The notes below the pieces were generated by a model, which was not told the origin of the DNA, searched no databases, and worked only from the letters and a program-made list of their open reading frames with translations. A program made the translations under genes and the position numbers. A DNA stretch of 64,000 bases, from assembly GCA_023052935.1 (NCBI GenBank), contig CM041292.1:26742954-26806953 (forward strand), read 5' to 3'. This stretch comes from Piezodorus guildinii (lineage: Eukaryota; Arthropoda; Insecta; Hemiptera; Pentatomidae). Shown here in pieces: positions 11,121 through 21,396 of this stretch. How positions within the stretch are numbered: position 1 is the first letter of the stretch; the number at the start of each line of letters is the position of its first letter.

Positions 11121-11159
11121 ACGGTGGTGAGTGAAATTCGTGTGTTAGCACCAGATTGT

Positions 11160-11610
11160 TTTAATACTATAAATAATATAGATCAACAAAAACCTATTAA
11201 AGCAATTATATGGTGTCCGTAGTCTTACTGATAACTGATAAATTTAGTTTCTAATAAACACGCACACATTGAAGAGAAGATGGCCTCTTTCTACAAACTG
11301 AGATATGTTTAACGTCTTATATCAAATTATATCTTTTGGCTTGCCACACGGTTATCTCGTTAATGGCTTTTAGAAAGGAAGATAAAATACCTTTATTTGA
11401 TTTCAGTTGAAATTTTTCAAATGGTGACTAAACCTGAGAGTGTCATTCAAGGACGTTATTGTTCTATCTAAATTAAAATTTTATGGGATTTGACGTTTGA
11501 CAGATCTAATGATATTTGTTTTTGATGTTAATATTAAAAAAAAATTAAAACACCAGTCAAGTAAAATGAAAAATATCATATCTCAAATAACATTGTTATT
11601 CAGCTAGAAA
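11160..11610. other. Unassigned AT-rich stretch
   Basis: No coding or repeat signal recognised. Confidence 0.5.
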
Positions 11611-11611
11611 T

Positions 11612-11985
11612 ATGATAATATATTTGACTACCTCATCGAATATACATCTAGAAATATTTAAAAAAAAAATCTTTGTCATTACCATCCTTATTACAAAAAT
11701 GCATTTCTTGCGCTCCACAAACTCTAACTAAGCAGCTAATTAATTTGATGAAGTGATCAATTACATCCGATTTCCTAGCTCATCTAACAGTTTTTGTTTC
11801 AACAAATCAAAAATGACGAAAGTACATTTCTTGTAAATTAGAAACTCTAGCTAATATTAATTAGCTGCTTAGTAAGAGTATTAGCTCCGCAAGAAATGCA
11901 TTTTTGTAATTAGTACGATGGAAAGAATTTTTTTTAAATAATCCTAGATGTATGTTTGAAGGTGTAGTCAACCATGCCTGGCTCC
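11612..11985. mobile_element. Foldback element, ~130-bp arms
   Basis: The left arm (about 11612-11745) and right arm (about 11855-11985) are inverted copies. Both contain ATTACAAAAATGCATTTCTT next to a CTAAGCAGCTAATTA motif, with TTTGACTAC near the outer edge and a CATCTAG block inside. The loop is about 110 bp. No transposase is present; it may be a MITE. Confidence 0.7.
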
Positions 11986-12027
11986 TAGTCTATGTGGGCT
12001 CCAAGTCATCCTTCGATCGAGTGTACT

Positions 12028-12190
12028 AGTTTATTTATCTAACGTCACTTTATGCTACTGGGGCTAATCGGACGATGCTACAATGGGAGTACTAAATTTT
12101 GCCTATCCAGGTATAATTAGGATAGGGATCTTTAACGAGTACCTGACATCACATAGGGCTGGAACCACCTTAAGTGTTAGTTCTAGGTAA
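12028..12190 (-). mobile_element. SINE2, 3' half
   Basis: TTTATTTATCTAACGTCACT (reversed tail), GGGGCTAATCGGACGATGCT, TTTTGCCTATCCAGG and GATCTTTAACGAGTACCTGA match SINE2 reversed. The head is absent. Confidence 0.75.
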
Positions 12191-12639
12191 TATACAGAGT
12201 TGATACTTGAGTTTTGATGTCACTCATAATAATTTGGACTAAAGTAAGGATTTAAAATGATTTATCAAAACTTTAGAAAATCGTTATTTTCAACTTCCCA
12301 TTCCAAGATTTAAGCCTTTCTGCCCAATTATCAGTGATATATAGATAACAAAGCTATTGTAATTATTATATTTCATAACATGTTTATAAGCCTACGTATC
12401 TTAGTGGGCTGGAACAAAATAACAAAACCGTTTAAAAGATAATAAGCATCCACCATGTTTGGCCTTTGATTTAGGTGGTCGTGCCCAGAGCTGGAAATAA
12501 AAAATAAAATGAAATAGATAATTATATGATACAAATCCTAATTCGTAGAGTAAATAATTCTGCCAGTCATTTCCTTTTAATTGGTAGCCACGGTTTCCAA
12601 GTTTATCATTAAGAAATTAACGCGAAATGAAAGTAATTC
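12191..12639. other. Unassigned stretch left of mariner MAR1
   Basis: No supported feature. Confidence 0.5.
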
Positions 12640-12641
12640 TA

Positions 12642-13540
12642 TTGGGTTGATGCAAAATTAATGCAGGTTTTTAGTAGGTATTGTAAATACGCCATATCTT
12701 TACTTTAACCATATATATTTAATCAAAATAATTTCCATCTGAATCAATGCACTTTTGCCAACGTTCAACAAGCTTTCTTATTCCACCAGAAAAAAAATCC
12801 GAATCCCTGGACTCAATGAAATCACGAAAAGAATTTTCAATGTCGTCCTGGTTTTGAAAATTTTTCTCCCTCAAAAAGTTGTCCAGATGCCTGAAAAAGT
12901 GGAAGTCTGTAGGAGAGAGGTCAGGTGAATAAGGCGGATGTTGGAGAACTTCGTAGCCCAACTCGTGCAGTCGTCGAAGCGTTGGTTGTGCAACGTGTGG
13001 TCTGGCGTTATCGTGGAGCAGGATCGGCCCCTTCCGATTCATCAATGCTGGGCAAAGACGTTGCAATTTTTGAGTTCCGAGTTCCGCCGCCATTTCTCGT
13101 GTGGTTTTGGTTGGGTCTTCTTCCACTTTTGACCTCAGCTGGTCGTTGTCCAGAGCAAGATGACGGCCCCGACCTTCCTTGTCTTCGAGGTCGAAATCTC
13201 CTCTGCGAAACTTCTGGAACCAACGCTGCACCGTGCACTCATTAATAGTCCCCTGACCCCACACTTCATTAATATTACGAGCCGTTTGCGCAGCGCTGCG
13301 CCCTAATTTAAATTCGTAAAAATAAATTTGACGAAAATCGCACTTTGACATTTTCGATTCAAGACCTTTGAACACACTGAACAAAACGATTTTACTAAAC
13401 AAATTCATGGTGAAAGAGAGGGTATTAGATAAGGTTTGTTTTGGTATAATAATGATCAATGTTAGGATTAGCTTTGTTTACACAATTGGAATTAAGATAT
13501 TGCAATAGAGGAAACCTGCATTAATTTTGCATCAACCCAA
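12642..13540 (-). mobile_element. mariner element MAR1, internally deleted, 899 bp
   Basis: Perfect inverted ends of about 29 bp begin TTGGGTTGATGCAAAATTAA (12642-12670 and 13512-13540), and TA flanks each side (12640-12641, 13541-13542). The ends resemble the Hsmar1/SETMAR type. The usual length of this group is about 1.28 kb; this copy lacks nearly 0.4 kb in the middle. MAR2 at 16992-17890 has the same length and deletion and differs at only about six bases by eye. Confidence 0.95.
12719..13459 (-). pseudogene. mariner transposase, deleted between N- and C-terminal halves
   Basis: The 246-aa frame contains a mariner paired-like HTH region (about residues 38-100: YEFKLGRSAAQTARNINEVW, TVQRWFQKFRRGDFDLED). 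It joins abruptly after MAAELGT to QKLQRLCPALMNRKG. Family members are about 345 aa, so about 100 residues are lost, including the first aspartate of the DD34D triad. The second (LLHDNARPH) and third (YSPDLSPTDFHFF) are kept. It could still bind DNA but should not catalyse transposition. The first ~37 residues are upstream read-through; the conserved start is probably MSKCDFRQIYF. Confidence 0.93.
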
Positions 13541-13816
13541 TATTTGATCAAACGCCTACCTAAATCCCTTCTATACCAATTCATTTAAAACTACGCCTAA
13601 AATAAAAATAAAATATTAAAATGAACTTCACCGCCTTTGGCGATTCTAATTTTCCTTTCTGAGGCGATTAATTTAGTTATCTTAAAAAGTTACATACCCC
13701 ATTGTTAAATAAATAATCAATTTTTTCTTAATATGCAAAATCTATTGAACAAACCTATTCAGTGCGAATATCAATACAAATAATGTTATTGTGTTTACTT
13801 AAATCATTTTCAAGAG

Positions 13817-14152
13817 TTGTTTTGCCTTGATCCCTCGGTATTTAGTGCCACAGAAAAGGAAGCACTGATAGTGGATCCCAATATCAGATATGAAACAAAT
13901 AGCCAGGAAAAAGGCAAACAAAATTCAAGAGGAAAAAGAAAACATTTATACGAAATGTATTCCATACCTGCAAGAAGTTTAGTGAAAGAAAATGAACAGT
14001 CACGGGACTTAGGTTCGGAAGCAAGGGGACCATCCCAGTAGATACTGGATCATTTTTGGAGAGGTATGGACCTCGAAAGAAAACAGTTACAAATCATATC
14101 GGAGACCATAATCCTGGAATCACTGGGAATCCTGCATCACCACATATATTGA
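13817..14152 (+). pseudogene. LINE C-terminal domain fragment (R2-like nuclease-type)
   Basis: The frame reads SATEKEALIVDPNIRYETNS, EKGKQNSRGKRKHLYEMYSI, LGSEARG, then one in-frame TAG at 14039-14041, then GMDLERKQLQIISETIILES and ILHHHIY. This follows the pattern of a C-terminal segment in some insect and spider R2-type elements (KEA.VIDPTIR.E followed by VGARGTIP and ILHHHLY). Identification is from memory of that pattern; no zinc finger remains upstream. Confidence 0.55.
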
Positions 14153-14349
14153 GGCTGGGCTGAATTTATATATGCCCATGAGCAATTTCGAAATGACTAA
14201 TGCCTATGTATTTTTATTAGGCAGTATCTCCCTCTATTTTTTTCTTTGAAATTGTTTAGAGGATTGATCCGGTATGCTGTGTGGTCATGGCAACTCAGCG
14301 AAGTTGAGCAGCAGATCCAAATCGGAATGTCTCTTGCAAACCATAAGAA

Positions 14350-14540
14350 TATTTATTGTCAAGTGAGAATGGTTGTTTGTGTAAATCTATAGGGGAAAAG
14401 TTAATTCCCTGTGCAGTTAAATAAACACTTGATTAAGTAGAAAACATAATTTATATTATATAATTTAACTTTTCTACTTAAGTGTTTATTTGACTACACC
14501 CGGAATCAATTTCTCCTCTACAAGAATGTTTATTATTTTA
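14350..14540. mobile_element. Short foldback element
   Basis: AGGGGAAAAGTTAATTCCCT..CAGTTAAATAAACACTTG..AAGTAGAAAA near 14390-14445 is inverted as TTTTCTACTTAAGTGTTTAT..GACTACACCCGGAATCAATT near 14470-14520. Arms are about 60-70 bp and the loop is AT-only. No coding potential. Confidence 0.65.
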
Positions 14541-14904
14541 TTTGACAAATTAATTTGATTGAATAGGTGATATGTGAATCCTTTAATAAGTGAACGAAGA
14601 TTAAAATATCACAATGATCAAATTTCTATCATCATTAATTTAACTAATTTCAAGTTTATTTTAAAATAAAATGTATCCTCATTTAATATCATATCTAGGT
14701 AATATTACATAATTATAACAAATCATACCTATAAATCTCTTACATTCATCGTTCTTAAAAAAGAATAGGAAATTGTTTTCTATGTTTAAAATGTTATTTT
14801 AAAGGGCACACATCTTCGCCAAAATTACATAAACTATATTATTAGAAACTTCTTGGCACTACATTTCACTCTCATCCATCTCTCTCTCTCTCTCTCTTTC
14901 TCTA

Positions 14905-14943
<39 letters not shown>

Positions 14944-15483
14944 ACGTATGTATATTTTTATTACAGCTCCTAATCCATTAAGAGCCAAAAAATATGTTGG
15001 CTGTGATGGTTGTATTCTATGTGTAATATTTTTAAATTGAATCTTTTATTATTGACTAAAATTGAGAAAATGGATATCTACATATCTGATGCATTACTGT
15101 CAGATGAACAGACTTTTATGTAACATTGTAGTTTGCTATAGTATTGAATTTTGAACTGTTATATAATGTTTTGTAATAATAAATGTTATTTATTTTGATG
15201 AGTCCTGAAGCTGGGGAAAACCCTCCAAACGTAGACTCCAAATAGTTATTGGCGTACAATAAACTTTTTGGGAAGAATTGTGAATCAATCTTATATCATT
15301 AATATATATTTATTTCGAGAATTAATTTCTTTATGTTTTAAAGAAATGCTTGATCAGGAAATTATCGGGAAATGTATGTTCCGAACAACACACACAGAGT
15401 TAGAGCGTGTCAAAACCTTAAACAAAAAACACTACAGACCTCATCCAAAAAAAATTCAATAAAAGGATGTTCAAAAGCGCGAG
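14541..15483. other. Unassigned, with CT and AT microsatellites
   Basis: A CT run at about 14879-14899 passes into a TA run at about 14908-14938. Near 15198-15240, GATGAGTCCTGAAGCTGGGG and CCAAACGTAG faintly resemble the PLE hammerhead-like motif seen at 29667 and 35333, too decayed to call. A 64-aa frame at 15268 has no known motif. Confidence 0.5.
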
Positions 15484-16640
15484 TATGAATTAGAAAAACG
15501 CTGCAAATTAATACACAATGTTTTATTATTTTCAAATCACTATATTATGGTATTACTGTTTGTATAGCTGTTTATAGGCAATTAACTAATACGAAAACCA
15601 ATAATAGATCCAAAGAAAATGGACCAAAATAGCCTATCTCTGCTGCTTATTTCAAAACGCAATATCTCTGTTATTTCTGAACCGATTCTTTTTTCGTTTC
15701 GTAGGAATTTTTTTTTTTTATATTTGTAAAATAACTTCAAGATTACATAGGCGAGATTTCAATATTCAATATATATATATATTCGAAAATGACTGAGTTA
15801 CGGGCATATAATTTGGTTATATTTCAATTTTTTTTTAAATAATTGATAGCGGTGCACTGATTCTAAGACTCTAATAGAATTTACAAGCGCATACATGGGC
15901 AAGATTTCAATTTTTCAGTTTTTTTTTTTTTTATCGCGCTTTACTGATTTTAAAACTCTCTACATATTATCTCTAACTTCAAAAACACAGAGTTATAGGC
16001 GCATTTATGAATAAAATTTTTTATATTTTTCTTTTCATTTTTATAATTACTAATGGTTTCTTTGTTTAAAAAAATCTAATAAATTTTGTCTCTATCTTAT
16101 AACTGAGTTATTGATTTGTATCACTTTAAATCAGCCACCATTCTAAATCTAATCGGCTGATATCAATGTCTAGGTGCTAGGATCATTGTTGGATGTCACT
16201 TTTGTGGCGAATTTCGAAAAAAAATGGTCCAGTAGTTTCAGAGACTAAGATAAGCCGCGAACGTCTAGAGAGGCGGGGTGGCTGAGCAGGTTAGTGCTCG
16301 TTCCTTTGAAAGCACGTTGCCTAGCAACAGAGAATCAAAAACTTGAAAACAAATAATTACGAGTTCACGTCTCGGGTGATGGGGGGCTTTTATCTCGGCA
16401 TATATCACCGCCCTCATCCTCCTGGTCCGAGAAATCCCTGTATAGACTTCAAAGGCGAGGAGGAAAGGTTAAAAAAAAAAAAAAATAATAAAAAAAAAAA
16501 AAATTAAAAAAAAAAAAAAAAAGTATCTTGCAACGCTAGCCTTCAAATTTTGAGTAATTTTTTTTTTTGGACGATTACAAAGGTTCGTTATTGACAATAA
16601 TAAACCAAAATCCCGTCCAAAAAAAACTACAAGAACGTTT
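15484..16640 (-). repeat. Family C repeat, copy 4 (longest), interrupted
   Basis: ACACAATGTTTTATTATTTT, GGCAATTAACTAATACGAAA and CAAAACGCAATATCTCTG reverse the end of copy 1. The CGCGCTTTACTGATTTTAAA sub-repeats then follow as in 5436-5990. The far end (16530-16640: CTTCAAATTTTGAGTAATTT, GACAATAATAAACCAAAAT) is the reverse of the start of copy 1. SINE3 lies between. Confidence 0.65.
16268..16521 (+). mobile_element. Candidate SINE3, Ser/Leu-tRNA-like head, A tail
   Basis: GGTGGCTGAGCAGGTTAGTG resembles box A of class II (Ser/Leu) tRNAs. GAGTTCACGTCTCGGG, about 100 bp further on, resembles box B. An unrelated body follows and then a long interrupted A tail (about 16470-16521). No second copy is in this window and no clear target duplication was seen, so this stays a candidate. 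Confidence 0.5.
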
Positions 16641-16991
16641 TACTTAGATAATACTCTACTCTACGTGACCATGAGAGGTAGACGCACCTTCAAATACTAA
16701 GCGAAAGTTGTGTGACGTGAAATGAAATGAAATGAAAAAACTTCTTTATTATCCTCGGACTAAAGTCCCTTAAGAATAAAATATACGTACATAATTGATG
16801 ACCAGAACAATGTGGTCATGACTTAAAATAACAAATTATTAAACTAAAAAAATAATTAAGGTAGTAATATATGTACATCTTTACAAGTCAGACTTTCAGA
16901 ATGAGAAAAACATAAAAAAAACAGAAATAGCTAATTCATCAATGATAATTTGAGTAATATACACACACACAAATAATAATTGGTATTTATA

Positions 16992-17890
16992 TTGGGTTGA
17001 TGCAAAATTAATGCAGGTTTTTAGTAGGCATTGTAAATATGCCATATCTTTACTTTAACCATATATATTTAATCAAAATAATTTCCATCTGAATCAATGC
17101 ACTTTTGCCAACGTTCAACAAGCTTTCTTATTCCACCAGAAAAAAAATCCGAATCCCTGGACTCAATGAAATCACGAAAAGAATTTTCAATGTCGTCCTG
17201 GTTTTGAAAATTTTTCTCCCTCAAAAAGTTGTCCAGATGCCTGAAAAAGTGAAAGTCTGTAGGAGAGAGGTCAGGTGAATAAGGCGGATGTTGGAGAACT
17301 TCGTAGCCCAACTCGTGCAGTCGTCGAAGCGTTGGTTGTGCAACTTGTGGTCTGGCGTTATCGTGGAGCAGGATCGGCCCCTTCCGATTCATCAATGCTG
17401 GGCAAAGACGTTGCAATTTTTGAGTTCCGAGTTCCGCCGCCATTTCTCGTGTGGTTTTGGTTGGGTCTTCTTCCACTTTTGACCTCAGCTGGTCGTTGTC
17501 CAGAGCAAGATGACGGCCCCGACCTTCCTTGTCTTCGAGGTCGAAATCTCCTCTGCGAAACTTCTGGAACCAACGCTGCACCGTGCACTCATTAATAGCC
17601 CCCTGACCCCACACTTCATTAATATTACGAGCCGTTTGCGCAGCGCTGCGCCCTAATTTAAATTCGTAAAAATAAATTTGACGAAAATAGCACTTTGACA
17701 TTTTCGATTCAAGACCTTTGAACACACTGAACAAAACGATTTTACTAAACAAATTCATGGTGAAAGAGAGGGTATTAGATAAGGTTTGTTTTGGTATAAT
17801 AATGATCAATGTTAGGATTAGCTTTGTTTACACAATTGGAATTAAGATATTGCAATAGAGGAAACCTGCATTAATTTTGCATCAACCCAA
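16992..17890 (-). mobile_element. mariner element MAR2, twin of MAR1, 899 bp
   Basis: Same inverted ends as MAR1 (16992-17020, 17862-17890) with TA on both sides (16990-16991, 17891-17892). Its flanks differ from those of MAR1 and it sits inside a CR1-like LINE, so the pair is not a simple segmental duplication. It shares MAR1's exact internal deletion. Confidence 0.95.
17069..17809 (-). pseudogene. mariner transposase, same internal deletion as MAR1
   Basis: 246 aa, differing from the MAR1 frame at three visible residues: D to Y in the start-proximal CDFRQ, T to A in GTINE, and H to Q in DNARPH. The last change alters the strongly conserved DNARPHVA motif next to the second catalytic aspartate. 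The first catalytic aspartate is again missing. The frame is nevertheless open throughout. Confidence 0.93.
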
Positions 17891-18240
17891 TAGCATCTGC
17901 AGTTTGAAGTTATTGTCTGTTTGGGTAAGGAGAAGGTGGTTTGATTGAAAAAGGATCGATTTGAAGGAGGAAGCAGTTCTTACATGACGGATCTCAGGAG
18001 GGATAGAATTCCGAAGAGTGGTTACTTTGGCTAGAATTGACTTTTCAAAGGCAGCAGTACGGTGAGGAGGAGGGTAGAGGTCAGAAAGCCGGGATCTGGT
18101 AGAACGGGACTGAATTGATGATTTAAATCGAAGGGATTAAAAGATATAGCTGGGACGATGTGTTTTGATAACCTAGTAGATGAAGGAAGCTAGGAAATAC
18201 TGGCATCTGTAACGAGGATAAAGCCACCTTAACTCGGCGT

Positions 18241-18745
18241 AATACTGGGTTATATGCGTTTCTCTGGTGATCCCGAATAGAAAAGACGTGCTTACCAGTT
18301 GTTGTTTTTTTTCAATTAGATCATTACTACATCGTAATAGATACTTAAAGGGACAACCTTAATACAATCGAAACAGCTTTAATTACTAAAGAACCAGAGG
18401 AATGTAAACATCCGAACCTTTTCCGACATCGCTCGCCTTCACTTCAGTTGGAACCTGGAAAGATTCAGTACAAGGTGGAATAGAACAAAATGGAGCGATA
18501 CCCTAGGGCAACCTTCCGAAGAAGACAAACATGGGGACACTTGTCCGCTAATTATAGCAGCAAGGACATTTACACACTAACACTTTAAAAATATCTAATC
18601 TTATCGTATGATGTCTTCGTACATCGTTCAATGCCTAACTACAGGTACAAGTTAGAGAAGCAGTAAGCTGAGGATGTTTATAATTAAATCATTAAAACTT
18701 TAACTCGAAGCACATGAAACAGAGGGGCGCCAACGAGATGAAAAA
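18241..18745. other. Unassigned stretch
   Basis: Moderately AT-rich, with no recognised repeat or coding motif. It may include more of the CR1-like LINE in decayed form on its left edge. Confidence 0.4.
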
Positions 18746-19320
18746 TCTGGTGCGCGCAACACACGACAGTCACTTATCTCCGTTGATAAAATCGATTTCA
18801 GAATATGTTAATTAAATCAGACTTAAAAACCTTTAAAGAATCAAATTGGATTCGATAAAAATATGTGTTTCTGATTAAATAATATAAGAATAGAAATTAT
18901 TATCTATAAAAATCACTTATATGCATATGTTTTTCGTCTTTCTGCATCACGTTTTACAGTTTTATAAAAAATATGTTTCTCAAATTTTTAGCTTTCCAAT
19001 GGTATACATCTATTTTACTGTACTAATGTTGTAAATACCCAAAATCACTTTAAACAAACATTTTACTTTTAGCTCTGTAAGTTGGACATCAAACTCATTA
19101 AACTTATTTATTTAACCACTTTTAATCAATCCTAAAAATTTGGTATGGAATTTTTTTTTTGCATTTACAAAATTAAAAATACTTTAGATGAGGAAGATGG
19201 TTGGGAGTGCGGTCATCAGAAATAAACATGCATTAAAAATTAGTACTTATTTTAATTGTGTGCCGACGTTTCGGTATATTATTATATACCGGTTAATATT
19301 TTTTTTGATAATTAATATAC

Positions 19321-19325
<5 letters not shown>

Positions 19326-19392
<67 letters not shown>
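19326..19392. repeat. AT dinucleotide microsatellite
   Basis: About 33 uninterrupted AT units abutting the SINE1 head. A shorter AT run lies at about 19757-19782, after the SINE1 tail. Confidence 0.95.
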
Positions 19393-19393
<1 letters not shown>

Positions 19394-19396
<3 letters not shown>

Positions 19397-19695
19397 GAGC
19401 GGCGTGGTCTAGTGAATAGAGCGCTAGTCTGCTATAATCCAAGTCTCCCGGCTGTGGCATAATATTATTTATTCTGTTAACTCAGTCGGGGCGCGACCCT
19501 AGGGTATGGAGACCCTCTTGAGGCAGTCCCAGCCTCTATAAATTGGGTACCCAAACTAAATGGGGAAAAACCTGGCGCCTGAGCGTGATTGAGGCTTAAT
19601 CACCTCATTGCATAGCCGTAGGCCTAGAAACAGTACGAACTCTATATGTACTGAGCCCAAGACCCTTCATGGGTTGTAGTGGTACAGGTTTTTTT
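19394..19695 (+). mobile_element. SINE1, near complete, T tail
   Basis: Head GGAGCGGCGTGGTCTAGTGA plus ATAGAGCG is a tRNA box A-like sequence. The box B region (about 19440-19455) is degraded. The body has CGACCCTAGGGTATGGAGAC, CAGCCTCTATAAATTGGGTA, CCTGGCGCCTGAGCGTGAT and ATATGTACTGAGCCCAAGAC. It ends GTGGTACAGG and a T run. Confidence 0.85.
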
Positions 19696-19826
19696 TTTTT
19701 TATAGGTATATTATTATTTATACTATTTATATATATATTTATACTATTGTACTATCATATATATATATATATATATATATATTATTAGGTTTATAATTAC
19801 ATTCGTTGTTATCTTGTTTTTCTTAG

Positions 19827-19862
19827 CCCCGATGGAGGCCCACAATGTAGGCCGAAACGTTG
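19827..19862 (+). ncRNA. PLE hammerhead-like motif, copy 1
   Basis: CCCGATGGAGGCCCACAATG continued by TAGGCCGAAACG has the order of hammerhead ribozyme segments: a CUGAUGA-like box (here CCGATGG), a stem GGCC/GGCC with loop, then GAAAC. PLE terminal repeats are known to carry hammerhead motifs. The box differs from consensus at two positions and one extra A precedes the stem, so activity is uncertain. Confidence 0.45.
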
Positions 19863-20255
19863 GTGCACAATTAAAATAAGTACTACTTTTTAATGTGTGT
19901 TACTTTCTGATGACCGCATCCCCAACCACCTTCCTCATCTAATATTCTTAACGGTCAACAAAACTCCATCATCAAAAATACTTTAGAGGAAGAAAATGAA
20001 AAAAATCGGCTCCTAAGCTGTCAATATATTTCAATCCAAGCATATATAAGTTTACATCCATAATGTGAGTTTAATCCAAATTGTTAGAACCGTTTTCGAA
20101 AACTCATAAGAAGGAACAAAATGTAATGTATAAAGTGGCTCTTCTGGTTAGCTGATTTTGAAGAAAGTGTATAGTTAACATTAAAATGAAATTTCAATTT
20201 CATACAAAGTTTGTTTTTGCGGTAGACAACGCACACGCATATACACACAAGTATA

Positions 20256-20940
20256 ATATATAAAATATTGCTTAGATGCGACGGGATAAATCCTCGATTT
20301 TGAGGAAATAATATAGAATATTTTAATAAAAAATAAATAAAGGAAAAATTTTTGGGTTTAAAAAACAACCTTAAATAAAGTGAATAATAATTCCTCTATA
20401 GTAAAAAAAATATTTCTAAATTTTAATTTTAACATACTAACATGGCAATAAATCTCGTCCAAGGAGTTTTATAAGAAAAGTGTTCATTTCACTTTAAGTA
20501 AAAGTTTTGAAATTATAAGAATAAACATTAGATAGAAAAGATTAAGTTCACAAACTATCCAAATGCTCACTGATACAAGAGACAATGAACTCATCTGCTA
20601 AACAACTTTCTGATTCTTGTTTAATAAACAACACAATATGCAAGATAAACATGAAACGGAAATCAGTAATTTACCATAAATTACAATCATTGCTAAACTA
20701 CTAACAATAAGCTTCAAAATTACATCAAACCAAGATAATAATTTGTTCTTATATCATTTAATCTAATCAAATGTTACTTTATCATCAATTTATTTAATTT
20801 TTTATTTTTAAATTTACTTATTTTTAAAGTTCTCGTCGTTTTTGGCTAATTCGAAATTTAATAAACAAAGGCTCAAACCTTCCAACTAACTAAAAAAGGA
20901 TCACCTAACCAGATATGAACCATAACCATAGCCATCTATC
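20256..20940. other. Unassigned AT-rich stretch
   Basis: No repeat family or coding signal recognised. A 94-aa minus frame overlapping its left edge has no motif. Confidence 0.5.
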
Positions 20941-20944
20941 ATAA

Positions 20945-21240
20945 GACCAATTTGGACTTACCGAATTGAGCATTGGGACTATACAAAACCATTGTATTCC
21001 TTTTGCATTCGATTCTTATAAACCAAAATCCTTCGTACATTCTTTAACGCTCACTGCTTTGTCACGAATAAACTCATTCATAATGACCTCAATGTTCCTA
21101 AAAAGGTATGTTGCTGATCTGACCCAAACCAGGTACCTCACTTTCTATGACAAACTCCATTTCAAATCTAACCAACTAGTTTCCATCCTAGCATTTTGTT
21201 CGATCTTATGCTTATGAAAAGAAGATGGTCCAGAGACCTT
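20945..21240 (+). pseudogene. Decayed R-A LINE RT fragment
   Basis: TTGGACTTACCGAATTGAGC and GGGACTATACAAAACCAT are the degraded WTYGIELWGSTKP region. AACGCTCACTGCTTTGTCAC is the degraded NAPYFVT region, and AAAAGAAGATGGTCCAGAGA is the KRRW..RD terminus. Frameshifts occur throughout. Confidence 0.7.
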
Positions 21241-21396
21241 AAAGTTTGGAATATTTACCGGATTTCGGCCGATGGGTAAGTAACTTCTCCACAAGCCTGA
21301 TTCATGTCTTTTATATATTAACATATTGACTGGTTTATTAATTTTTATTAAAATTAAAAGTTGTTTGAATGAATAAATGTATTGATAGGTTCTTTT

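Larger units (their letters stand above)
16725..18240 (-). mobile_element. CR1-like LINE 3' end, interrupted by MAR2
   Basis: Minus-strand frame from about 18135 to 17893 reads RSTRSRLSDLYPPPHRTAAF, EKSILAKVTTLRNSIPPEI and SFKSILFQSNH. This matches the CR1/L2-type RT C-terminus (a stretch like RT..FENSFIPRTI.LWNSLP, then FK..L). After the mariner, the minus strand continues as 3' UTR with ATAATAAAGAAG and ends in TTTCA pentamers near 16725-16735. It is 5'-truncated, with frame slips above 18140. Confidence 0.75.
19189..19973. mobile_element. Foldback PLE-derived insertion, 785 bp, 14-bp TSD
   Basis: AAAAATACTTTAGA at 19175-19188 and 19974-19987 brackets the insert. Its two ends are inverted copies: the left has GAGGAAGATGGTTGGGAGTG, CGGTCATCAGAAA and AATTGTGTGCCGACGTTTCG; the right has the complement, extended by about 38 bp. 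The extra right-hand bases (CGGTCAACAAAACTCCATCAT) also flank the 99-aa PLE-type frame at 55284-55578. This suggests two PLE terminal repeats joined head to head. A SINE1 and AT repeats fill the middle. Confidence 0.65.
18746..20255 (+). mobile_element. HINE-like element A2, split by a PLE foldback
   Basis: Starts TCTGGTGCGCGCAACACACG and keeps the TTTTAGCTTTCCAATGGTA mark. It is interrupted at 19189-19973, then resumes at AAAATACTTTAGAGGAAGAA and runs through AACCGTTTTCGAAAACTC and a weak CA stretch to about 20255. The 3' stem-loop is lost. The interruption is flanked by the 14-bp repeat AAAAATACTTTAGA. Confidence 0.75.

Noticed and set aside
13008..13245. Overlapping frames on both strands within the mariners (also 17275-17595)
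   Set aside because: They are shadows of the transposase frame and simply recur because MAR1 and MAR2 are near-identical.
12719..13459. A host SETMAR-like fusion gene
   Set aside because: There is no SET domain nearby, the frame lies between mariner inverted ends with TA flanks, and an almost identical twin exists 4 kb away.
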